Positions 6,231 through 10,990 of a DNA stretch of 10,990 nucleotides are shown one piece after another. The notes beneath the pieces are model-generated. The model worked only from the letters and a program-made list of their open reading frames with translations, searched no databases and was not told where the DNA came from. Position 1 is the first letter of the stretch, and each line of letters starts with the position of its first letter. Source of the DNA: an uncultured Clostridia bacterium (GTDB lineage Bacteria; Bacillota; Clostridia; Christensenellales; Aristaeellaceae); contig CAKUCE010000086.1 of NCBI GenBank assembly GCA_934643535.1, forward strand, positions 1 to 10,990. Reading direction: 5' to 3'. A program made the translations under genes and the position numbers.

Positions 6231-7181
6231 ATGGAATTTCACCATATTCCCGTCCTGTTTGACGAAGTGATGGAGTGGATGCGGCCCCGTGCCGACGGCG
6301 TATATGCCGACGGCACGCTGGGCGGCGGCGGCCACAGTGAGGGCATTCTGCGCCTGTCCGGCGGCACGGCCACACTGTATGGCATCGACCGGGATGAGGA
6401 CGCGATCCGTGCCGCCAGCGAACGGCTGAAGGCATACCCGGGCTTCCACGCCATTCACGGCAACTTTCACGACGCGAAGGCCCTGCTGACCACTGCGGGC
6501 GCGCCGCCCCTGACCGGGGCTTTGCTGGATCTGGGCGTCAGCAGCCATCAGCTGGACGAGGGAGACCGGGGGTTCAGCTATCACGAGGACGCGCCGCTGG
6601 ATATGCGCATGGATCAGAGCGCGGGCCTGACGGCGGCGGAGTATCTGGCGCAGGTCACGCCGGAGGAGTTTCGCCGCATTCTGACCGACTACGGCGAGGA
6701 AAAATGGGCGGCCCGCATTGCTCAGATCTTTGCGGAAAAGCGGGCGCAGAAGCCCATCGAGACCACCGCCGATCTGGTGGCAGTGGTGGATGCGGCCATT
6801 CCCAAGGCCGTGCGCCGGAAGGACGACGGCCACCCGGCCCGGCGGACGTTTCAGGCGGTGCGTATCGCCGTGAACGATGAGCTGGCCCCGCTGGAAAACG
6901 CGCTGCGGGATCTTGTGGAGCTGCTGGCTCCCGGCGGGCGGCTGCTGGTCATTACCTTCCATTCGCTGGAAGACCGCATCGTCAAGAATACCTTCCGGGC
7001 CATGCAGCATCCCTGCACCTGTCCGCCCAAGGCGCCCATCTGCACCTGCGGCAAAGTCCCGCTGGGCAGGGTGCTGGGGGGCGGCGGGGTCAAGCCCTCT
7101 CATCAGGAGGTGCAGGAGAACGTCCGGGCACGCAGCGCCAAGCTGCGCATTTTTGAAAAGAACGGGGAAGAGGGGGAGTAA
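6231..7181 (+). CDS. rsmH: 16S rRNA (cytosine(1402)-N4)-methyltransferase RsmH
   Basis: Uses S-adenosylmethionine to N4-methylate C1402 in the decoding centre of 16S rRNA. At 316 residues it has the normal length. Family motifs: HHIPVLFDEV (4-13), SAM-binding ADGTLGGGGHSEGIL (26-40), GIDRDEDAI (51-59), LLDLGVSSHQLD (98-109), RGFSYHEDAPLDMRMD (113-128), the inserted helical domain (about 130-200), HPARRTFQAVRIAVN (201-215) and the catalytic-region TFHSLEDRIVK (242-252). A CTC...CTC cysteine cluster (C262, C264, C271, C273), common in clostridial homologues, precedes the C-terminal end. AAGGAG at 6220-6225, five bases before the ATG, fixes the start. Formerly mraW, the gene usually sits in the division/cell-wall cluster; here it stands directly in front of rsmI. 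Confidence 0.98.
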   Translation: MEFHHIPVLFDEVMEWMRPRADGVYADGTLGGGGHSEGILRLSGGTATLYGIDRDEDAIRAASERLKAYPGFHAIHGNFHDAKALLTTAGAPPLTGALLDLGVSSHQLDEGDRGFSYHEDAPLDMRMDQSAGLTAAEYLAQVTPEEFRRILTDYGEEKWAARIAQIFAEKRAQKPIETTADLVAVVDAAIPKAVRRKDDGHPARRTFQAVRIAVNDELAPLENALRDLVELLAPGGRLLVITFHSLEDRIVKNTFRAMQHPCTCPPKAPICTCGKVPLGRVLGGGGVKPSHQEVQENVRARSAKLRIFEKNGEEGE

Positions 7182-7184
7182 GGG

Positions 7185-8042
7185 ATGCCGACGCTCTATG
7201 TGGTGGCGACGCCTATCGGCAATCTGGGGGACATGAGTCCCCGGGCCATTGAAACCCTGCGAAGCGTGCAGCTGATCGCCGCAGAGGACACCCGCGTTAC
7301 CATGAAGCTGCTGAACGCCTTTGACATTTCCACGCCGCTGACCAGCTGCCATGAGCATAACGAGCGCAGCAAGGCCGCCCAGATCGCCGAGCGGATGCTG
7401 GCTGAAAACATCGACGTGGCTGTGACTACGGATGCGGGCACACCCTGCATCAGCGACCCCGGCAGCGTCCTTGTGCGGGAAGCGGCGGAACGGGGCATTC
7501 CCGTAGCGGCGGTCTCCGGTCCCACGGCCATGGCTTCGGCGCTCAGCGTCAGCGGCATGGACATTTCGGAATTTACATTCTACGGCTTTCTCCCCCGCCA
7601 AAAGAACGAGCTGCGGGAAAAGCTGACGGACATGGCCCGGCATTCGAAGATCGCCGTGGTGCATGAATCCCCGCATCGGGTCATTGAGCTGCTGCAGCAG
7701 GTGCAGGCCGTTCTTCCTCATACTTACGTCAGCGCCAGCTGCGACCTGACCAAGAAATTCGAGCAGACCCTTCGCGGCCCGGTGGAGCAGGTGCTTCGTC
7801 AGCTGGAGGAAAATCCCAAGGCGGACAAGGGCGAATACTGCCTCTGCCTGCGCTGGGCGGAGGAGGATATTCCCGCGCCGGAAGCGGTCCGGGAGGACAT
7901 TTCGCTGGAAGCTCGTCTTTTCGACGGCCTGATTCGCGGCCTTTCCCTACGGGAAAGCTCCGACGAGCTGATCGCCCGGGGCGAACGGAAGAACGCCGTC
8001 AAGGCCGCCGCTCTCCGGGTGAAGGAGCGTCTGGGGGAGTGA
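7185..8042 (+). CDS. rsmI: 16S rRNA (cytidine(1402)-2'-O)-methyltransferase RsmI
   Basis: A 285-residue tetrapyrrole-methylase-fold enzyme that puts the 2'-O-methyl on C1402 of 16S rRNA, completing m4Cm1402 together with RsmH. Motifs are clear: VATPIGNLGD (7-16), AAEDTRVT (32-39), TTDAGTPCISDPG (81-93), VSGPTA (110-115), GFLPRQ (134-139), VHESPHR (159-165) and DLTKKFEQTLRG (187-198). The usual ARELTK reads ASCDLTK here (184-190), a mild deviation at the residue before the acidic position. The C-terminal helical domain (about 235-285) is present. The start codon lies three bases after the rsmH stop, with a G-rich Shine-Dalgarno (GGGGGAG, 7172-7178) inside the end of rsmH, so translation is very probably coupled. 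A hairpin cluster follows the stop codon. Confidence 0.97.
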   Translation: MPTLYVVATPIGNLGDMSPRAIETLRSVQLIAAEDTRVTMKLLNAFDISTPLTSCHEHNERSKAAQIAERMLAENIDVAVTTDAGTPCISDPGSVLVREAAERGIPVAAVSGPTAMASALSVSGMDISEFTFYGFLPRQKNELREKLTDMARHSKIAVVHESPHRVIELLQQVQAVLPHTYVSASCDLTKKFEQTLRGPVEQVLRQLEENPKADKGEYCLCLRWAEEDIPAPEAVREDISLEARLFDGLIRGLSLRESSDELIARGERKNAVKAAALRVKERLGE

Positions 8043-8052
8043 CGGAGACGGT

Positions 8053-8133
8053 GGGGCCTACGCGGCCCCGCGCACTGCGCCAGGGCTATGCCCTGGACCC
8101 AGCATTGCCCGTGCAAAGCACGGGCAAACAGTG
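8053..8133 (+). repeat. Hairpin cluster after rsmI (three-way-junction-like intergenic element)
   Basis: Three perfect hairpins stand in a row: GGGGCC 8053-8058 with GGCCCC 8064-8069; CCAGGGC 8080-8086 with GCCCTGG 8090-8096 (loop TAT); and TTGCCCGTGC 8105-8114 with GCACGGGCAA 8118-8127 (loop AAA). The last two are flanked by CACTG (8073-8077) and CAGTG (8129-8133), which can pair and close a three-way junction. A TGTCAAAAAA tail follows. The first hairpin may end rsmI transcription, although it lacks a T run. The rest resembles small structured intergenic repeats rather than a terminator. Confidence 0.55.
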
Positions 8134-8271
8134 TGTCAAAAAAGTGGAGGTGCAGGAGGCGCGCTTTCGGGATTATCAGAAAACATGAGCGCCGAAGAGC
8201 TGCAAGGGGCGAATGGAAAGCCCCTGACCCGCGCCACAGCGCAAAAGCCTGCACGCAATGGAGGAAACCAT
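8134..8271 (+). other. Spacer before aroQ, no gene recognised
   Basis: The stretch contains a small inverted repeat, AGGGGC (8205-8210) with GCCCCT (8220-8225), and GGCGC (8158-8162) with GCGCC (8189-8193). The aroQ reading frame is open back to 8131, but the encoded residues have no dehydroquinase character and the ribosome binding site lies at 8260-8264, so this is treated as leader. No confident promoter was found. Confidence 0.5.
8260..8264 (+). promoter_or_regulatory. Ribosome binding site fixing the aroQ start
   Basis: GGAGG seven bases before the ATG at 8272 selects the start that begins MKLFVLNGPN, exactly where type II dehydroquinases begin. Upstream in-frame ATG codons (for example 8185) would add residues that the family lacks. 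Confidence 0.85.
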
Positions 8272-8715
8272 ATGAAATTGTTTGTCTTGAACGGCCCAAA
8301 CCTGAACCTGCTGGGCATTCGGGAGCCGGATATTTACGGTCGGCAGACCTTTGCCGATCTGGAAGCGTTTATCCGGGAGGTCTGCGCCCGGGAACACATC
8401 GAGGTGGAGTGCTTCCAGTCCAATCATGAGGGCGCGCTGGTGGACGTCATCCAGAGCGCGCTGGGCAAGGCGGACGGCATCGTCATCAACCCCGCCGCCT
8501 ACACCCATACCAGCGTGGCGATTCTGGATGCGCTGAAGGCCGTGGCGCTGCCTGCGGTGGAGGTGCATCTCAGCGACATTAATGAGCGGGAGACCTTCCG
8601 GCATATCAGCTATCCGGCCATGGCCTGCATCGCCCAGATCAAGGGCAAGGGCTTCGCCGGATATGAGGAGGCGATCCTGCTGCTGAAGGAATATGTTCAG
8701 GGCAGCAGGGCGTAG
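8272..8715 (+). CDS. aroQ: Type II 3-dehydroquinate dehydratase
   Basis: Catalyses 3-dehydroquinate to 3-dehydroshikimate plus water, the third step of the shikimate pathway towards aromatic amino acids, by the type II (anti-elimination) mechanism. At 147 residues it has the standard subunit length for the dodecameric enzyme. Signature elements: FVLNGPNLNLLGIREPDIYG (4-23) with the lid arginine R17 and catalytic tyrosine Y22, FQSNHEGALVD (48-58), INPAAYTHTSVAILDAL (72-88) with N73 and H79, and VEVHLSDINERETFRHISY (96-114) with E97, H99 and R110. No other shikimate gene is in the window. The TfoX-domain gene follows 12 bases after the stop, so the two are probably co-transcribed. Confidence 0.98.
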   Translation: MKLFVLNGPNLNLLGIREPDIYGRQTFADLEAFIREVCAREHIEVECFQSNHEGALVDVIQSALGKADGIVINPAAYTHTSVAILDALKAVALPAVEVHLSDINERETFRHISYPAMACIAQIKGKGFAGYEEAILLLKEYVQGSRA

Positions 8716-8727
8716 GAGACAGGCGGC

Positions 8728-8985
8728 ATGGGCGAATTGAGCAGACTGCCGAACATCGGCAAAACGGTAGAGGAACAACTGAACGCCGTGGGGATCCATA
8801 CGGCGGAGGAATTGCGCCGAACCGGCGCGGAGGCCGCATGGCTGCGGATTCAGGGCATGGATCCCAGCGCGTGCATCCACCGGCTGCTGGCATTGGAGGG
8901 CGCGATTCGGGGCGTTAAGAAGACAGAGCTTCCCCCGGAACGCCGGGCGGAGCTGAAAGCCTTTTACGAGAACAGAAAGAAATAA
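8728..8985 (+). CDS. Stand-alone TfoX C-terminal-domain protein
   Basis: An 85-residue protein made of only the TfoX C-terminal domain. It has a helix-hairpin-helix-like start LPNIGKTVEEQLNAVGIHTAEELR (7-30) and the family ending LLALEGAIRGVKKTELPPERRAELKAF (53-79). In TfoX/Sxy competence regulators this domain follows an N-terminal domain that is absent here. Single-domain versions are common in Firmicutes and have no established function, and a competence role should not be assumed. AGGAG at 8714-8718 overlaps the aroQ stop and is nine bases before the ATG, indicating coupling to aroQ. A long hairpin directly follows its stop codon. Confidence 0.88.
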   Translation: MGELSRLPNIGKTVEEQLNAVGIHTAEELRRTGAEAAWLRIQGMDPSACIHRLLALEGAIRGVKKTELPPERRAELKAFYENRKK

Positions 8986-9020
8986 ACACAAGCCGGAGGG
9001 GCGATCCTTCCGGCTTGTGT
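8986..9020. terminator. Long hairpin ending the aroQ-tfoX-domain transcript
   Basis: ACACAAGCCGGA at 8986-8997 pairs perfectly with TCCGGCTTGTGT at 9009-9020. Three more pairs (including one G-T) extend the stem to 15 bp with a GCGAT loop. It begins at the base after the TAA stop. On the plus strand the following bases are not T-rich. On the minus strand the hairpin is followed by TTTATTTCTTT, a better tract, so it could act in both directions or mainly block antisense transcription coming from the right. Confidence 0.7.
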
Positions 9021-9064
9021 TGGATAAACGCTTTCCTTTCCGGGCACAATGACCGGCGGAGGGG

Positions 9065-9790
9065 ATGCGCTTGGTGCAGTGGGAAGATTTGGGAATGGTG
9101 CTGGGGTACAGCCTCGGCTCGCTGCTGTGGCTGTTTGTGCTGACAAAACTCATGGGCAACCGGCAGATGAGCCAGCTGACCATGTTCGATTATATTATCG
9201 GCATTTCCATCGGGTCGATCGCGGCGGAGCTGGCCAGCCATCCGGAAAAGGACAGCTGGCTGGGACTGATCGCCATGACCATTTACGCGCTGGTAGCCGT
9301 CGGCTTCAACGTACTCAACGACAAGTCGCTGAAGGCCCGGCGGGTGCTGATCGGTTCACCGCTGGTGCTGCTGGATCACGGGCAGCTGTACCGGCAGAAC
9401 CTGAAACGGGCCAAGCTCGACCTGAACGAGCTGCTGGCGGAATGCCGATCCGCCGGTTATTTCGACCTAAGCGAGCTGGAAATGATCCTGCTGGAGGTCA
9501 ACGGCAAGATGTCCTTTCTGCCGGTGAGCCAAAGCCGCCCTGTCACGCCGCAGGATCTTTCACTGGCCCCGGCGCAGGATCGTCCGGCGGTGGCCGTGGT
9601 GATGGACGGCGTTCCGTTTCCCGAACGGCTCACGGCCGTCGGACTGGACGAAGCGTGGCTGCAAAAACAACTGAAAATCCAGGATATTGACGATTGCCGG
9701 GACGTGTTTTTCGCGTCCGTGGATCGGGACAATCAGCTTTCCGTATACCTGCGGGAAACGGATGGCCGCAGCAAGGATCATTACGCCTGA
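9065..9790 (+). CDS. DUF421 (YetF/YrbG-like) membrane protein
   Basis: A 241-residue protein of the DUF421 family. Three N-terminal membrane segments are visible: about 10-30 (GMVLGYSLGSLLWLFVLTKL), 39-57 (TMFDYIIGISIGSIAAELA, containing the family core) and 66-84 (LGLIAMTIYALVAVGFNVL). A cytoplasmic mixed alpha/beta domain follows, with the characteristic KRAKLDLNELLAECRSAGYFDLSELEMILLEVNGKMSFLP region (114-153) and a less conserved C-terminal half. The family is widespread in spore-forming Firmicutes and its biochemical role is not established. Start uncertain: GGAGG at 9058-9062 lies only two bases from the ATG at 9065, and in-frame TTG 9071 or GTG 9074 (then MQWEDLG...) would be better spaced. 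The stop overlaps the end of the opposing HisF-like gene by 10 bp. Confidence 0.88.
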   Translation: MRLVQWEDLGMVLGYSLGSLLWLFVLTKLMGNRQMSQLTMFDYIIGISIGSIAAELASHPEKDSWLGLIAMTIYALVAVGFNVLNDKSLKARRVLIGSPLVLLDHGQLYRQNLKRAKLDLNELLAECRSAGYFDLSELEMILLEVNGKMSFLPVSQSRPVTPQDLSLAPAQDRPAVAVVMDGVPFPERLTAVGLDEAWLQKQLKIQDIDDCRDVFFASVDRDNQLSVYLRETDGRSKDHYA

Positions 9791-10563
9791 TCGTCCCGGT
9801 AAATGCCCAGCCGGTACAGTTCGTCCTCAGCAGGGGCGTTGATGAGCACCGCCTTCAGCGGGCCCCAGTAAACGAACATGCTCCCCGCCGCCGCCGCGTG
9901 AGCGCCGCCCTCCTCGAGGGCTTTTTTCATGTCCGAAGCGTTCTTCGCGCCGCCGCAGGCGATCAGGGGAATGGTCAACTCCTGCGCTACGGAATGGATC
10001 AGCTTCAGATCGTAGCCCTGCATCATGCCGTCCCGGTCGATGGAGTTGAGCAGAATCTCGCCCGCGCCAAGCTCCTGCGCCCGGCGCGCCGCGTCCTGAG
10101 GCGTTTGCCCGGTGGAAACCGTACCGTCCCTGGTAAAACAGCGGTAACGCTTGAAAAGATCCTGCTTTACATCCAGCGAAACGGTCACGCTCTGAGCGCC
10201 GAAACGCTCCGAAATGCGGGTAATCAGCTCCGGATGTTCAAAAAAAGCCGTGTTGAGGATAACCTTCTCAAACCCGATGTGGAAAAGCCGGGCCGCTTCC
10301 TCCACGGTGGTGATGCCGCCGCCGTAGGACAGGGGCATGAACGCCTCCTCCGCCATGTCCCGCAGCAGGTCAAAGTCCGGCCCACGGCCCTCCTTCGACG
10401 CGGAAATGTCCTGAACGCATAGCTCGTCCACGCACTTCTCGTTGAAAATTTTCATGGCGTTGATGGGATCCCCCAGATAGTTGGGCTCCCGGAAACGGAC
10501 AGTCTTGACCAGATCGCCGTGATTCAGCAGCATACAGGGAATCAGCCGGGGACGATGCAGCAT
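9781..10563 (-). CDS. HisF paralogue of the WbuZ (surface-sugar amidination) type
   Basis: A 260-residue (beta/alpha)8-barrel protein related to imidazole glycerol-phosphate synthase HisF. The opening RLIPCMLLNHGDLVKTVRF (6-24) and GDPINAMKIFNEK (31-43) match the WbuZ/HisF2 subfamily found in O-antigen and flagellin-sugar loci. The first catalytic aspartate of true HisF (Asp11 in the Thermotoga enzyme) is replaced by L12, while the second (Asp130 equivalent) remains as D131 in VSLDVK. Phosphate-binding loops are kept: SYGGGI (79-84) and ACGGAKN (202-208). By analogy it channels ammonia from a HisH-type glutaminase to a sugar amidotransferase and does not make histidine; the sugar is unknown. 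AAGGAGGG precedes the ATG at 10563 on the minus strand. Its glutaminase partner lies upstream, beyond a 235-base spacer. Confidence 0.88.
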   Translation of the reverse strand: MLHRPRLIPCMLLNHGDLVKTVRFREPNYLGDPINAMKIFNEKCVDELCVQDISASKEGRGPDFDLLRDMAEEAFMPLSYGGGITTVEEAARLFHIGFEKVILNTAFFEHPELITRISERFGAQSVTVSLDVKQDLFKRYRCFTRDGTVSTGQTPQDAARRAQELGAGEILLNSIDRDGMMQGYDLKLIHSVAQELTIPLIACGGAKNASDMKKALEEGGAHAAAAGSMFVYWGPLKAVLINAPAEDELYRLGIYRDDQA

Positions 10564-10798
10564 GACGCAGCCCTCCTTCTAAACAAAGTGAAATGAAAAT
10601 TGACCGCGGGGGAAGGATGACGAACTATCCTGCCGCTCTATTCCCATCCCCATTGTACGCAGTCCAAAGCGCAGAGCTTTAGCCCTTCCAGACCGGCGAG
10701 CCGCGAGGCCTGTCGCCGAGCGGCGGTAAACCCCCGGCCAATCTTCATGTCTCCCGAGCAGCCCCGCGCCCAATGGGCGCGGAGTGGGGTGCAGGGGG
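10564..10798 (-). other. Hairpin-rich spacer between HisH-like and HisF-like genes
   Basis: No convincing gene was found in these 235 bases. CCGCGCCC (10764-10771) pairs with GGGCGCGG (10775-10782). Next to it, GCAGGGGGTCACCCCCTGC (10791-10809) is a near-perfect palindrome that includes the stop codon of the HisH-like gene. Weaker pairing exists between CGGCGA (10694-10699) and TCGCCG (10713-10718). Such hairpins between two genes normally translated as a pair suggest insertion of a small repeat element, or an attenuating or processing site. A -10-like TACAAT (minus strand, 10652-10657) has no matching -35. Confidence 0.5.
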
Positions 10799-10809
10799 TC
10801 ACCCCCTGC
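10791..10809. terminator. GC-rich palindrome over the stop of the HisH-like gene
   Basis: GCAGGGGGT and ACCCCCTGC are perfect inverted arms separated by one base; a real loop would open the central pairs. On the minus strand it lies exactly at the end of the HisH-like gene and is followed after a few bases by the second hairpin at 10764-10782. No T run follows, so a role in termination is only possible. It may equally be part of an intergenic repeat. Confidence 0.4.
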
Positions 10810-10990
10810 TGAAGGAGGTCAGGAGCTGAAGACCGAAACGGTGACTTTTCTCCGGGTGGAATTGAACGCCCCAGACGTTTCCCCGGTGGACGGCTGCGGC
10901 AAAATGAACGCCGTAGTCGCATTCCATGAGTACGTCTCCCGTATCCTCGCAGACCGCATAGTAGCTGTGGATAAAATAAAAACGGGCGGG
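10799..10990 (-). CDS. HisH-type glutamine amidotransferase (WbuY-like), C-terminal part, cut by window edge
   Basis: The minus strand is open from the right window edge to a TGA at 10799-10801, giving the last 63 residues of a class I glutamine amidotransferase of the HisH family. Recognisable pieces: FYFIHSYY near the left of the fragment, a DYGVHFAAAVHRGNVWG stretch, and GVQFHPEKSHRFG, which supplies the catalytic His and Glu of the Cys-His-Glu triad. The cysteine nucleophile lies outside the window. The enzyme would release ammonia from glutamine for the HisF-like barrel protein downstream. The HisF partner's subfamily points to the WbuY/HisH2 role in sugar amidination rather than histidine synthesis. 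The 5' end and start codon are not in the window. Confidence 0.9.
   Translation of the reverse strand, partial: PARFYFIHSYYAVCEDTGDVLMECDYGVHFAAAVHRGNVWGVQFHPEKSHRFGLQLLTSFSRG

Noticed and set aside
5310..7721. Long minus-strand open frame (803 codons) opposite the end of valS, the HAM1-like gene, rsmH and part of rsmI
   Set aside because: It crosses four confident genes on the other strand, is low in domain character and rich in Arg, Gly and Ala; an antisense artefact of high GC.
8131..8271. N-terminal extension of the aroQ frame
   Set aside because: Type II dehydroquinases start at MKLFVLNGPN; the GGAGG site is at 8260-8264 and the extension has no homologous character.
8728..8985. Competence regulator TfoX/Sxy
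   Set aside because: Only the C-terminal domain is present and there is no N-terminal TfoX domain or competence context, so a regulatory role is not claimed.
9049..9690. Alternative plus-strand frame overlapping the DUF421 gene
   Set aside because: The translation is Gly/Arg/Ala-rich without domains, whereas the overlapping frame encodes a clear DUF421 protein with membrane segments.
9694..10422. Plus-strand open frame opposite the HisF-like gene
   Set aside because: Shadow of the HisF-like gene, which has clear barrel motifs and a good ribosome binding site on the minus strand.
10652..10680. Promoter for the HisF-like gene
   Set aside because: TACAAT on the minus strand looks like a -10, but no acceptable -35 lies 16-18 bases upstream.
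10579..10773. Small minus-strand open frame in the spacer between the HisH-like and HisF-like genes
   Set aside because: No convincing ribosome binding site or recognisable domain, and it includes the arm of a palindrome; treated as non-coding.

Overview
The window is GC-rich chromosomal DNA (by eye around 60% G+C). Several signs point to an uncultured, probably gut-associated, high-GC member of the Clostridia (Bacillota): a T-box leader in front of valS, strong AAGGAGG-type ribosome binding sites, a consensus sigma-A promoter, a rpmF/yceD pair, a WbuZ-type HisF paralogue, and many small hairpin-rich intergenic repeats. I cannot name a genus from the sequence alone. No phage, transposase, CRISPR array, rRNA or tRNA gene was seen.

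Layout. (1) 1-221 has no gene and holds two diverged copies of a hairpin-bearing repeat plus further hairpins. (2) 222-1636, minus strand: a cytoplasmic beta-lactamase-fold serine hydrolase, then a YbaK/ProX-type tRNA-editing deacylase; their 5' flanks resemble each other. (3) 1737-2546, plus strand: a perfect TTGACA-17-TATAAT promoter drives yceD (DUF177) and rpmF (ribosomal protein L32). (4) 2605-2861: a T-box riboswitch whose parts (specifier loop with a GUC valine codon, stem III, UGG-type bulge, antiterminator, terminator) can all be traced; it controls valS. (5) 2932-8042: a tight translation-centred cluster, valS - HAM1-like NTPase - rsmH - rsmI, with a one-base overlap, then gaps of 9 and 3 bases. 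(6) 8043-8271: an intergenic hairpin cluster, then aroQ and a stand-alone TfoX C-terminal-domain protein, closed by a long hairpin. (7) A DUF421 (YetF-like) membrane protein meets, tail to tail with a 10-bp overlap, a minus-strand pair: a HisF paralogue of the sugar-amidination (WbuZ) type and, running off the right edge, the last 63 codons of its HisH-type glutaminase partner.

How the genes fit together. Most of the window serves translation: ribosomal protein L32 and the rRNA-accumulation protein YceD, charging of tRNA-Val, clearance of mischarged tRNA-Pro, and the two methyltransferases that both act on C1402 of 16S rRNA. That last adjacency is the neatest functional link, because rsmH usually sits in the mraZ-mraW-ftsL division cluster. 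The right end belongs to a different process, probably ammonia transfer onto a surface sugar. I found no clearly new defence or mobile system. The most unusual items are the rsmH-rsmI coupling with a divergent HAM1-like protein upstream, the HisF paralogue lacking its first catalytic aspartate and separated from its partner by a hairpin-rich spacer, and the families of small palindromic intergenic repeats.
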